Shown piece by piece: positions 33,652 through 42,612 of a stretch of 64,000 nucleotides of DNA. This DNA is from Kineothrix sp. IPX-CK (lineage in GTDB: Bacteria; Bacillota; Clostridia; Lachnospirales; Lachnospiraceae), in contig NZ_CP146256.1 in the NCBI RefSeq assembly GCF_039134705.1, forward strand, positions 4,278,001 to 4,342,000, in the 5' to 3' direction. Both the position numbers and the translations under genes were made by a program. The notes beneath the pieces are model-generated. The model was not told the origin of the DNA, searched no databases, and worked only from the letters and a program-made list of their open reading frames with translations. Position 1 is the first letter of the stretch, and each line of letters opens with the position of its first letter.

Positions 33652-36027
33652 ATGAACGAGAAAGTATTACGAACATTAGAATATAACAAAATTATAAATA
33701 TGCTGGAGGAAAAAGCATCTTCCGATTTGGGACGCAGACTATGTCAGGATCTACGCCCCTTTACCGATTTAGATACGATCAACGAAGCACAGAGACAGAC
33801 CTCGGACGCCTTATCCCGTTTATTTAAGAAAGGCTCCACCTCTTTCGGCGGCAATAAGGATCTGGGCTATACCTTGAAATCTCTCAGCATCGGGAGCTCC
33901 TTATCCACTGCAGAATTGTTGAAAATTGCCGGTTTGCTGGAAAATGTCAACCGTATCAAAGCCTACGGACGAAGCGAACGGGATGATGACTTCAAGGACT
34001 CTTTGGATGCGCTTTTCGAAGGCTTGGAGCCTTTGACTTTGCTTGCGGGCGAGATCCGACGATGTATTCTCTCGGAGGAAGAAATCAGCGATGACGCCAG
34101 TTCTTCCTTAAAGCACATTCGAAGAAGTATGATGCTTACCGGGGATAAAATCCATTCTCAGCTTAATGCCATGGTAAACGGTTCTTACCGTACCTACCTT
34201 CAGGATGCTGTAATCACAATGCGTAACAACCGTTATTGTATTCCTGTAAAGGTAGAACATAAGGGACAGGTTCCCGGTATGATTCACGATCAATCTTCTA
34301 CCGGTTCCACTTTATTTATCGAACCCGCCGCCATCGTAAATCTGAATAATCAGTTAAAGGAACTGGAGCTGAAGGAACAGGAGGAAATCGAAATCATTCT
34401 GGCGAACCTAAGCGTTCAAGCCTCCGAGCATATTGAAGCGCTCTCTCAGGATCAGAGGATCATGACTACTCTCGATTTCATCTTTGCAAAGGCATCCCTC
34501 GCCATGGAGCTGAATGCCACCGCTCCCATATTCAATAACAACCGTTATATAAATATCCGTAAAGGCCGGCATCCTCTTCTTGATAAGAAAAAGGTAGTAC
34601 CTATCGATATTTATCTCGGCAAAGATTTCGATTTGCTGATTATTACGGGGCCAAATACCGGAGGCAAGACTGTTTCCTTAAAAACCGTCGGACTCTTTAC
34701 CCTCATGGGACAGGCCGGACTTCACATACCTGCCTTGGACCGTTCAGAACTTTCTATTTTTACTGAAGTCTATGCAGACATCGGGGATGAACAGAGTATC
34801 GAACAGAACTTAAGTACTTTTTCCTCTCATATGACCAGTATCGTCTCCATACTGAAAAATGCAGACGAGAGATCACTCTGTCTGTTTGACGAGCTCGGTG
34901 CAGGAACGGACCCTACGGAAGGTGCCGCTCTCGCCATCGCCATATTGGACCACCTTCATAAGAAGCAAATACGCACTATGGCTACCACTCATTACAGCGA
35001 AATAAAAGTATATGCTCTTTCTACCCCGAACGTAGAAAATGCCTGCTGCGAATTCGACATCAACACGCTGCAGCCCACCTATCGTTTATTAATCGGCATT
35101 CCGGGTAAAAGCAATGCCTTTGCTATTTCTTCGAAGCTGGGACTTCCCGATTATATTATTGAAGCTGCCAAAGAGCAGATCAGTCAGGAAAACGAAAGCT
35201 TCGAGGACTTGATTTCCGGTTTGGAGAACAGTCGTATCACTATAGAGAAAGAGCGGCTCGAAATTGCCTCCTATAAGGATGAAATTAAAAATCTCAAGGA
35301 GCAGCTAAAATCCAAGCAGGAGAGAATCGACGAGACCAGAGAGAGAATCCTGCGCGAGGCCAATGAGAGGGCCAGAGACATCTTGCAGGAGGCGAAGGAT
35401 GTCGCCGACGAAACGATCCGTGTCTTTCAGAAAGCCGGGCCGGGGGCGTCGATGAAGGATTTGGAGAAATCCAGAGATAAGGTGCGGGATAAGATTTCCC
35501 AGAAAAATGATAAGCTCGCTTTAAAGTCTGCTCAGCCGCAGAATAAGCAATTGAAGCCGGAGCAGCTTAAGCTGGGTGACGGTGTGAAGATTCTATCCAT
35601 GGGTCTGAAAGGAACAGTGAGCTCTCTGCCCGATCATAAGGGGAACCTTTTCGTACAATGCGGCATCATGCGTTCGATGGTAAACATCAAAGATTTGGTC
35701 CTCTTCGATGATGAGCCGGTATCTTCTACAGTCTTACAGCGTTCCGGCGGCAGTAAAATAAAGATGTCTAAGTCTTACCATATTTCCACGGAAATCAACC
35801 TGTTAGGCAAGACGGTGGACGAGGCTTTGGCAGAATTGGATAAATATCTTGACGATGCCTATCTGGCCCATCTTCCAAGCGTGCGCATCGTACACGGCAA
35901 GGGAACAGGGGCTCTGCGAAACGCCGTGCAGAAGCACCTGAAGAAGGCAAAATATGTGGAATCCTATCGATTGGGCGAATTTGGTGAAGGAGACGCGGGC
36001 GTTACCATTGCAACTTTTAAATCATAA
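33652..36027 (+). CDS. mutS2: MutS2 / RqcU endonuclease family protein
   Basis: A 791-residue protein of the usual MutS2 length. It has the N-terminal core without a mismatch-reading domain, the ATPase with Walker A TGPNTGGKT and Walker B SLCLFDELGAGTDPTEGA, a coiled coil (about 520-610), a KOW-like stretch and a C-terminal Smr nuclease domain (INLLGKTVDEALAELDKYLD, VRIVHGKGTGALR). MutS2 suppresses recombination in some bacteria and, in B. subtilis, binds collided ribosomes and promotes rescue. A GGAAAAAG-like site precedes the ATG. It is upstream of the two-component genes. Confidence 0.95.
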   Translation: MNEKVLRTLEYNKIINMLEEKASSDLGRRLCQDLRPFTDLDTINEAQRQTSDALSRLFKKGSTSFGGNKDLGYTLKSLSIGSSLSTAELLKIAGLLENVNRIKAYGRSERDDDFKDSLDALFEGLEPLTLLAGEIRRCILSEEEISDDASSSLKHIRRSMMLTGDKIHSQLNAMVNGSYRTYLQDAVITMRNNRYCIPVKVEHKGQVPGMIHDQSSTGSTLFIEPAAIVNLNNQLKELELKEQEEIEIILANLSVQASEHIEALSQDQRIMTTLDFIFAKASLAMELNATAPIFNNNRYINIRKGRHPLLDKKKVVPIDIYLGKDFDLLIITGPNTGGKTVSLKTVGLFTLMGQAGLHIPALDRSELSIFTEVYADIGDEQSIEQNLSTFSSHMTSIVSILKNADERSLCLFDELGAGTDPTEGAALAIAILDHLHKKQIRTMATTHYSEIKVYALSTPNVENACCEFDINTLQPTYRLLIGIPGKSNAFAISSKLGLPDYIIEAAKEQISQENESFEDLISGLENSRITIEKERLEIASYKDEIKNLKEQLKSKQERIDETRERILREANERARDILQEAKDVADETIRVFQKAGPGASMKDLEKSRDKVRDKISQKNDKLALKSAQPQNKQLKPEQLKLGDGVKILSMGLKGTVSSLPDHKGNLFVQCGIMRSMVNIKDLVLFDDEPVSSTVLQRSGGSKIKMSKSYHISTEINLLGKTVDEALAELDKYLDDAYLAHLPSVRIVHGKGTGALRNAVQKHLKKAKYVESYRLGEFGEGDAGVTIATFKS

Positions 36028-36081
36028 GCTTCGGCATTTTTATATGCCGGCTATCATTAAAATACCGGGAGGGTAATTACA

Positions 36082-36783
36082 ATGGTTAATAAACAGAAAA
36101 TTTTAATTGTAGATGATGACAATAACATAGCGGAGTTAATTGCCCTTTATCTTACAAAGGAATGCTTTGAGACGATGATCGTAAATGACGGGGAATCCGC
36201 ACTTACGGCAGTAGACACCTTCAGTCCGAATCTGATTCTTCTGGACCTGATGCTTCCGGGTATCGATGGTTACCAGGTATGCCGCGAGGTGCGCGCCAAA
36301 TCTTCGATTCCGATCATTATGTTGTCGGCCAAAGGTGAAATTTTCGACAAGGTTCTCGGCCTGGAGCTGGGCGCCGACGATTATATGGAAAAACCCTTCG
36401 ACTCCAAGGAATTAGTTGCGAGAGCTAAAGCGGTCCTTCGCCGCTACAAACCGGTAACGTCAGTTTCCGAGTCTTCCGACGTAAAAAGTGTGGAATATCC
36501 TAATCTCATCATCAATCAAACCAATTATTCCGTTATCTATATGGGAAATACGGTGGATATGCCTCCCAAGGAACTGGAGCTTTTGTATTTTCTCGCCGCT
36601 TCTCCTAATCATGTGTTCACCAGAGAACAGCTGTTGGATCAAATCTGGGGATACGAATATATAGGCGATACAAGAACTGTAGACGTACACATCAAAAGAC
36701 TTCGGGAAAAAATAAAGGATCACGATACATGGCGCATTGCTACCATATGGGGCATCGGTTATAAATTCGAAGTAAAAATGTGA
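36082..36783 (+). CDS. OmpR/PhoB-family response regulator
   Basis: A 233-residue protein. The receiver domain has the acidic pair VDDD, phosphoacceptor Asp in ILLDLMLPGIDG and the Lys in YMEKPFDSKEL. The C-terminal winged helix has FTREQLLDQIWGYEYI and TRTVDVHIKRLREKI. It is activated by the histidine kinase encoded 20 bases downstream and binds direct repeats at target promoters. GGGAGGG lies before the ATG. A small hairpin (CGGCAT/ATGCCG) separates it from mutS2 but has no T run, so read-through is possible. Confidence 0.94.
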   Translation: MVNKQKILIVDDDNNIAELIALYLTKECFETMIVNDGESALTAVDTFSPNLILLDLMLPGIDGYQVCREVRAKSSIPIIMLSAKGEIFDKVLGLELGADDYMEKPFDSKELVARAKAVLRRYKPVTSVSESSDVKSVEYPNLIINQTNYSVIYMGNTVDMPPKELELLYFLAASPNHVFTREQLLDQIWGYEYIGDTRTVDVHIKRLREKIKDHDTWRIATIWGIGYKFEVKM

Positions 36784-36802
36784 AAGGATAGCTGAAAATT
36801 TT

Positions 36803-38227
36803 ATGAGAAAGACTCTCTACTTGAAATTCGTCCTGGGGTATATTATCTTCGGTTTTTTCGGCTTTATCGTAGTTGCCACCTTCGTCTCCAGTATGACCCT
36901 GGAGCACATTAAGCGGGAAAAGGCAGATTCCCTCTATAAAGAGGCTACCTTGATTGCCAACACCTATGCTTCGGATTTATATAACAGCGAGACTTCGCTG
37001 GACACGGTAAAGAGTCAGTTGGATGCTCTGGACACTTATCTGTCCGCCACTATTTGGATCATCAATCCTTCGGGCCGAATGATTCTCGATTCCTCCGCCC
37101 CCGTGGACGTGGCGAACGAAGTGGTTATCGAGAATTTCGATCCTACCGTTACGGCTGCTTCTTATTATACGGTGGGCACCTTCTTCAATACCTTCGATAA
37201 CGATACCTTAAGCGTATTCGCCCCGATCACCTCTAATTTTAAGGTGAAGGGGTATGTCGTTATCCATATGCCCATGAGTTATATCCGGGCTTCCAGCGAC
37301 AGCCTGCTGAATATTTCATATATTATGCTGGTCATTTTATTTTTACTGTCGCTCATCATCTTGATATTTTTTACTGAGATGGTCTATCTGCCGCTTAGGA
37401 AAATCACGGAAGCCACCGAACAATATGCCAGCGGAAATATGCACTATGAGTTTCAAGTGGACAGCGAGGATGAAATCGGCTATCTCGCGGCCACGCTTTC
37501 CTATATGGCCAGCGAAATCGCCCGTTCCGAGGATGACCAGAAAAAATTCGTGGCAAATGTGTCCCATGACTTCCGTTCTCCTCTGACTTCTATCAAGGGA
37601 TATCTTGAGGCAATGCTGGATGGCACGATTCCGCCCGAAATGAATGAAAAATACTTAAATATTGTATTAAATGAAACGGATAGGCTGCACAAGCTCACAA
37701 ATGGGCTGCTCGCCTTAAATAATCTGAATACAAAAGGTATGTTACTCGACAGAACCAACTTCGAGCTGAACCGCATCATTCGCAATACGGCCGCTTCCTT
37801 TGAAGGAACCTGCCGCAGCAAGACGATCGCTATCGAGCTGGTGCTTACCGGCGATACTATGTATGTCAATGCGGATATGGGAAAAATTCAACAAGTGCTG
37901 TATAATCTGCTGGACAACGCTATCAAATTCAGTCACCATGACTCCGTTATCAAGATTGAGACCAATATAAAAAATAACAAAGTATTTGTTTCCGTAAAGG
38001 ACAGCGGTATCGGTATACCGAAAGAAGACTTGAAGTTAGTGTGGGATCGTTTTTATAAATCGGATTCTTCCAGAGGAAAAGATAGAAAAGGCACCGGACT
38101 GGGGCTTTCCATAACAAAGGAAATCATCCATGCCCACGGAGAGCATATCAATGTCATAAGCACGCAGGGCGTCGGCTCTGAATTTATCTTTTCACTGGCG
38201 AAAACGGATGTTGACGATGAGGATTGA
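36803..38227 (+). CDS. Sensor histidine kinase
   Basis: A 474-residue kinase. Two helices (about 8-30 and 165-190) enclose an outer sensing domain of about 135 residues; a HAMP domain follows (VYLPLRKITEATEQYASGNM). The H-box is VANVSHDFRSPLTSIKGYLE, the N-box LYNLLDNAIKFS, and the G boxes VKDSGIGIPKEDL and GTGLGLSITKEI. It autophosphorylates and passes phosphate to the preceding regulator. The organisation resembles PhoR/WalK-like kinases; no signal can be assigned. It ends 7 bases from the convergent trmL. Confidence 0.94.
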   Translation: MRKTLYLKFVLGYIIFGFFGFIVVATFVSSMTLEHIKREKADSLYKEATLIANTYASDLYNSETSLDTVKSQLDALDTYLSATIWIINPSGRMILDSSAPVDVANEVVIENFDPTVTAASYYTVGTFFNTFDNDTLSVFAPITSNFKVKGYVVIHMPMSYIRASSDSLLNISYIMLVILFLLSLIILIFFTEMVYLPLRKITEATEQYASGNMHYEFQVDSEDEIGYLAATLSYMASEIARSEDDQKKFVANVSHDFRSPLTSIKGYLEAMLDGTIPPEMNEKYLNIVLNETDRLHKLTNGLLALNNLNTKGMLLDRTNFELNRIIRNTAASFEGTCRSKTIAIELVLTGDTMYVNADMGKIQQVLYNLLDNAIKFSHHDSVIKIETNIKNNKVFVSVKDSGIGIPKEDLKLVWDRFYKSDSSRGKDRKGTGLGLSITKEIIHAHGEHINVISTQGVGSEFIFSLAKTDVDDED

Positions 38228-38234
38228 CAGACTT

Positions 38235-38741
38235 CTACGGGGTATTTGACTCTTTCCAGTGCAGCTTGTGAAGCTCTCCCGTCAGCTTCATGCTTTCAAA
38301 ATCATTCTGCCTAAGCGCTTCATAGAGTACGACGGCTACGGAATTCGCCAGATTCAGAGAGCGGATCTTATCGAGCATCGGAATGCGGATGCAGGTTTCC
38401 TCATAATCCACCAGAATTTCCTCCGGTATGCCCGCGCTTTCTTTTCCGAACATAATATAATCATTCTCTTCAAATTGAACGTCCGTGTATACATTCTTCG
38501 CTTTGGTCGTCGCCATCCATATTCTGGCTCCCGGATTCTTTTCTATGAATTCCTCAAAGTTCATATATCTTCTCACATCCAGATGTTCCCAGTAATCCAT
38601 GCCCGCCCTCCTGATTTCCTTTTCATTCAATTTAAAGCCTAACGGCTCTATCAAATGCAGCGTAGCTCCCGCCGCCACACAGGTACGTCCTATATTCCCC
38701 GTATTCGCCGGAATCTCCGGCTGATGCAATACAATATTCAT
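38235..38741 (-). CDS. trmL: tRNA (cytidine/uridine-34-2'-O)-methyltransferase TrmL
   Basis: A 168-residue SPOUT enzyme. It starts with MNIVLHQPEIPANTGNIGRT and carries the three knot motifs: IMFGKESAGIPEEIL, CIRIPMLDKIRSLN and SLNLANSVAVVLYEALR. It 2'-O-methylates the wobble base of tRNA-Leu isoacceptors as a SPOUT dimer. Length is normal for the family. A palindromic repeat shared with two other loci lies 55 bases upstream of its start. Confidence 0.93.
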   Translation of the reverse strand: MNIVLHQPEIPANTGNIGRTCVAAGATLHLIEPLGFKLNEKEIRRAGMDYWEHLDVRRYMNFEEFIEKNPGARIWMATTKAKNVYTDVQFEENDYIMFGKESAGIPEEILVDYEETCIRIPMLDKIRSLNLANSVAVVLYEALRQNDFESMKLTGELHKLHWKESNTP

Positions 38742-38795
38742 CTCTGATATCCTCCTGCCACTCTTCTAATATTCGCCTATTATATCACACTTTTC

Positions 38796-38822
38796 GTTAC
38801 TGTTCACTCCGTTCACAGCAAC
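38796..38822. repeat. Dispersed palindromic repeat, copy 1
   Basis: A 27-bp unit starting GTTACTGTTCACTCC and ending TCACAGCAAC, with 7-bp terminal inverted arms GTTACTG/CAGCAAC (one G-T wobble). Copies are at 44187-44213 and 59195-59220. This copy is upstream of trmL. Confidence 0.8.
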
Positions 38823-39027
38823 TTTCAACATCTTAATTTTCTTTTAATTAATGACCTCATATCTGGTTTTTTGAAAAAATTAAAGTATACTCTAGATAAG
38901 GCTTTCTTCAGCCCCTAAGACCCATATACGGAAAAACTTTACATATTATAAGAATACAAAAATGTTCGGAAATATTGTGCTTGTTTGCTTTAGCTTACAG
39001 GCCATGAGGAAAGGATTGATTATCTAT

Positions 39028-39879
39028 ATGAAAAGAAATAGGATTATTGCTGCAGCATTCTTTGCTGCCGGCACTTTAGGATTGACAGCTTGCGGAGATA
39101 CTTCCGATTCCACCGCAGCGGCTCCCGTTCATGCTGCGGCAGAGGTTGCGGGGGCGACTAACGCCGCCGCTACAACTTCCGCTACTGCTCCCACTACTCC
39201 TGCGGTCAGTGTTGCCGCCTTCGGCTCATCGGAAAATACCATTACAGTTAACAGCAATGAAAAGGTAACTGTCGTTCCGGATATTGCCCAGGTCGTATAC
39301 GCTGTTCAGACGCAGGCCAAGGATGCTGCCGAATGTCAGAACAAAAATGCGGAGGATGTGAATAAGGTAATAGAACAGCTGAAGGATCTGGGCGTTGCCG
39401 AATCTTCCATTCAAACCTCGGACTACTACATGTATCCGACCTACAATTACAACGGCAATACGCAGAAGATCACCGGCTATCAGGCCACGGCCACTTTGAC
39501 GGTATCAGATTTACCAATCGATGATCTCGGTGACATCCTGTCCCAGTCCGTAGACACGGGAATCAACAACATACAGTCAATCACCTACCAGTCAAGCAGC
39601 TACGATTCCGCCTATCAGGAGGCCTTGAAGCTTGCTGTAGGCTCTGCAAAGACAAAAGCCTCGGCCCTTGCCGAAGCCGGAGAATGTACTCTCGGCGGCG
39701 TTGCGAACATAGTAGAGAACAGCAATTACGGTGAAGCGCGCTACACAGATAACGCCCTCGCTTCCAAAATGAATGCTTCCATCGCTAAGGAAGAAATGCT
39801 TACCGACACCGGCGCAAATATCATGCCCGGCGAAATGGACGTGGAAGTAAATATAACTGTGGAATACTTTATTCAGTAG
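39028..39879 (+). CDS. SIMPL-domain (DUF541) lipoprotein
   Basis: About 283 residues from ATG 39028, preceded by AAAGGA. A lipoprotein signal (AAAFFAAGTLGLTAC) has its lipobox Cys at LTAC. An Ala/Thr-rich linker follows, then a SIMPL domain (ITVNSNEKVTVVPDIAQVVY near the start, YQATATLTVSD, and MPGEMDVEVNITVEYFI at the end). Members are periplasmic or surface proteins of poorly known function; one forms ring channels. Upstream in-frame ATGs at 38962 and 39004 would hide the signal peptide. It overlaps the end of the convergent aminotransferase gene by 7 bases. Confidence 0.87.
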   Translation: MKRNRIIAAAFFAAGTLGLTACGDTSDSTAAAPVHAAAEVAGATNAAATTSATAPTTPAVSVAAFGSSENTITVNSNEKVTVVPDIAQVVYAVQTQAKDAAECQNKNAEDVNKVIEQLKDLGVAESSIQTSDYYMYPTYNYNGNTQKITGYQATATLTVSDLPIDDLGDILSQSVDTGINNIQSITYQSSSYDSAYQEALKLAVGSAKTKASALAEAGECTLGGVANIVENSNYGEARYTDNALASKMNASIAKEEMLTDTGANIMPGEMDVEVNITVEYFIQ

Positions 39880-41051
39880 CTTCCTTGTTCCTTACGCAGC
39901 TTATCCACAAAATCCTTCAGTCTTCCAATCGCAACCTTCAGATTCTCCAGTGAATATGCATATGAAATACGTACAAAGCCTTCTCCGCAGTCACCAAAAG
40001 CCGTGCCCGGCACTACCGCCACCTTTTCCTCCTGAAGAAAACGGTTGGCGAATTCCTCGCATGTCATCCCAAATTCCCTGATGCTGGGAAATACATAAAA
40101 TGCACCGAAGGGTTCGAAGCATTCCAGACCCATTTCCTTAAAGCTATATAACAGATAACGCCTTCTCTGATTGTACGCCTCTCTCATCTGAGCCACATCC
40201 GCATCTCCATTCTTAAGCGCTTCCACGGCAGCATACTGACTGGTTGTAGGGGCGCACATAATGGCAAACTGATGGATCTTGATCATCTGCTCCATAATTT
40301 CCTTTGGCCCGCATGCATAGCCAAGCCTCCATCCCGTCATGGCATATGCTTTGGAAAAACCGTTGATCAGAATGGTCCTTTCCTTCATCCCCGGAAGAGA
40401 TGCAATGGATATATGTTTTTCCTTATATGTTAGCTCTGCATAGATTTCATCAGAAATAACGAAAAGATCCTTCTCTATCACGATTCTGGCAATTTTTTCC
40501 AAATCCTCCCTTTCCATAATCGCTCCCGTAGGATTGTTAGGAAAAGGCAGAATCAGTACCTTCGTTTTTTCCGTAATGGCCTCCAGAAGCGCCTCCGGCA
40601 TAAGCCGGAATTCATTTTCAGCTTTCAGCTCAATAATGACCGGAACCGCATTTGCCAATATTGCACACGGCTCGTAGGATACATAGCTGGGCTGGGGAAT
40701 CAACACTTCATCGCCCCCGTCTATCATAGCACGAAGCGCGATATCAATTGCCTCGGAACCGCCTACCGTAACGATCACCTCATTATTATAATGGTAATCG
40801 ATGCCCTGACTCCGTTTTAAATAATTGCATATTTCTATTTTTAAATCTTTCAGCCCTGCATTGGAGGTGTAGAAGGTCCGGCCTTTTTCGAGAGAATAAA
40901 TGCCTTCGTCCCGAATATGCCAGGGAGTATCGAAATCGGGCTCACCTACACCGAGGGAAATCGCGTCCTCCATCTCACTCACCACATCAAAAAACTTCCG
41001 GATGCCGGAGGGCTTGATGTTAACGACCTTGTCAGCTAGTGGATTTCTCAT
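39873..41051 (-). CDS. Class I/II PLP aminotransferase
   Basis: A 392-residue aspartate-aminotransferase-fold enzyme. Signatures are SLGVGEPDFDTP, LPFPNNPTGAIM, VISDEIYAEL and the PLP-lysine in INGFSKAYAMTGWRLGY. The final Arg motif is GFVRISYAYSLENL. It resembles PatA/AspC-type enzymes, so amino acid or dicarboxylate transamination is expected; I cannot name the substrate. The start overlaps the stop of the Lrp-type regulator by 4 bases, so the two are translationally coupled and the regulator may control it. Confidence 0.9.
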   Translation of the reverse strand: MRNPLADKVVNIKPSGIRKFFDVVSEMEDAISLGVGEPDFDTPWHIRDEGIYSLEKGRTFYTSNAGLKDLKIEICNYLKRSQGIDYHYNNEVIVTVGGSEAIDIALRAMIDGGDEVLIPQPSYVSYEPCAILANAVPVIIELKAENEFRLMPEALLEAITEKTKVLILPFPNNPTGAIMEREDLEKIARIVIEKDLFVISDEIYAELTYKEKHISIASLPGMKERTILINGFSKAYAMTGWRLGYACGPKEIMEQMIKIHQFAIMCAPTTSQYAAVEALKNGDADVAQMREAYNQRRRYLLYSFKEMGLECFEPFGAFYVFPSIREFGMTCEEFANRFLQEEKVAVVPGTAFGDCGEGFVRISYAYSLENLKVAIGRLKDFVDKLRKEQGSY

Positions 41052-41530
41052 GGCGTGATCTTCTCCCTTTCATCTTCATATTTTTTCGCCAGAATCGTGC
41101 CATGGTCCTTATACTTCTTAAGTATAAAGTGGGTTGCCGTGCTAAGGACAGTATCCAGGGCCGAAAGCTTGTCGGATACGAAAGCAGACACCTCCTTCAA
41201 AGACTTTCCTTCCAGAGTGACGAGCAGATCGAAGCCTCCTGAAATCAAATATACGGAATTCACCTCGGGATATTTGTAAATCCTCTCCGCAATATTATCA
41301 AAGCCCTGCCCTCTCTGAGGGGTAACACGAACCTCTATGAGAGCTGTCACCTTTTCGATAGATGTCTTTTCCCAATCAATCATCGTATGATAGCCGCATA
41401 TAATACCTTCCTTCTCCATAGCCGCCAGCTCATTTACCACATCGATTTCTTCCGCTCCCAGTATGACCGCCAGCTCTTTCACATCTATACGGCTGTTCTT
41501 TTCTATTATCGATAAAATTTGCTCTCTCAT
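41048..41530 (-). CDS. Lrp/AsnC-family transcriptional regulator
   Basis: A 160-residue protein. The N-terminal helix-turn-helix is IDVKELAVILGAEEIDVVNE and the C-terminal RAM ligand domain has YLISGGFDLLVTLEGKSL. Such proteins form octamers and sense amino acids. The regulator is the first gene in a two-gene unit with a PLP aminotransferase, which suggests it reports on the amino acid handled by that enzyme. An AGGAAG site precedes the ATG. Confidence 0.92.
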   Translation of the reverse strand: MREQILSIIEKNSRIDVKELAVILGAEEIDVVNELAAMEKEGIICGYHTMIDWEKTSIEKVTALIEVRVTPQRGQGFDNIAERIYKYPEVNSVYLISGGFDLLVTLEGKSLKEVSAFVSDKLSALDTVLSTATHFILKKYKDHGTILAKKYEDEREKITP

Positions 41531-41603
41531 GCTTCCTCCATTCTGCCTCTATAAGGCAGTACCTTTTTAACATTATACAATCATTATATGGCATATTTTT
41601 CTT

Positions 41604-42587
41604 TTAAAGTACCCGGAACAGCTCATCCGACCTGGATGGCTCCAAGAACCTTTTCTCATCCCCATTTATGACGACTCTGTCATTATTGTCCGTAGTCTTT
41701 CCCACTACTGCCGCAGGGACTCCCTCCTGTTCCAGTGTTCTTACCAAATCATAGCCGTTATCCGCCGCCATCAAGAGACATCCTCCCGATAAAAGTTCAT
41801 AAGGATTGATCTCAAAAAACTCACAGACCTCGATAGTTTCCTGCTTTACCGGCAGCTTTTTCAAGTCGATTTCCAGTCCAACGCCTGCTCCTTCCGACAT
41901 TTCCCAAAGAGCGCCGAATATCCCGCCCTCCGTAACGCCGTGCATCGCACGAACGCCAGACTTAACGGCTGCCGCCGCCTCCGGAACAATCGACAGAAAT
42001 CTGTCGAATCCTTTTGCATTCTCTATCAAGCGAACCGGATACCTCGTAAGAAGCTGTTCTTCCATTCTCCTTGCTATCATCGCGGTTCCTTCCAGGCCTA
42101 TCCACTTGCTCACGACTACATCCTGCCCGGATTTTACATTCCTTACAGAGCTGATATCAGCCTTTTTTGCTTTACCGACACCGGACACACTAAGAACAGG
42201 CCTTACTACCGCACCTGTTACTTCTATTGAGCTTCCAGTAATCTGCACGTCCAGCTTCGCACATTCCTCTTCCATCCGAAGCATCATGTTTTTAATATCG
42301 GACTCTTCTGCGGTTTCCGGGTAAAAACCGGATATCATTACCGCTGCCGGCTCCGCTCCCGATGCCGCAAGCCGGTTCACGCAGGAATATAGCGCAGACT
42401 TTTCACCCTCAGGACCATAACCTACCATAGGTGAGGAGGAAACCGCAGTAAGCTCCTCCTCACCAAAAGAAAAAATGGCGCAGTCTTCCCCTATTCCTGC
42501 GCCAATCAATACTTCTTCCTTTTTCGTCTTTATCTGTTTCAGGACCGAACGCTTATAGACGTTCTCCGTTATCTTTCCTGCTTTCAT
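41604..42587 (-). CDS. AIR-synthase-related protein (PurM/HypE/ThiL superfamily)
   Basis: About 327 residues from ATG 42587, with GGGAG before it. The N-terminal half has VLIGAGIGEDCAIFSF and SSSPMVGYGPEGEKSALYSC; the C-terminal half has GVTEGGIFGALWEMSEGAGV and LLSGGCLLMAA. This is the ATP-binding fold of PurM, HypE, ThiL and SelD, but no hydrogenase, thiamine or selenium genes are nearby, so the reaction is unknown. A longer N-terminus is possible in frame, but it only translates the repeat tail of the VanW gene in another frame. Confidence 0.82.
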   Translation of the reverse strand: MKAGKITENVYKRSVLKQIKTKKEEVLIGAGIGEDCAIFSFGEEELTAVSSSPMVGYGPEGEKSALYSCVNRLAASGAEPAAVMISGFYPETAEESDIKNMMLRMEEECAKLDVQITGSSIEVTGAVVRPVLSVSGVGKAKKADISSVRNVKSGQDVVVSKWIGLEGTAMIARRMEEQLLTRYPVRLIENAKGFDRFLSIVPEAAAAVKSGVRAMHGVTEGGIFGALWEMSEGAGVGLEIDLKKLPVKQETIEVCEFFEINPYELLSGGCLLMAADNGYDLVRTLEQEGVPAAVVGKTTDNNDRVVINGDEKRFLEPSRSDELFRVL

Positions 42588-42612
42588 CCTTGGCTCCCAT
42601 CTGACTTGCTTC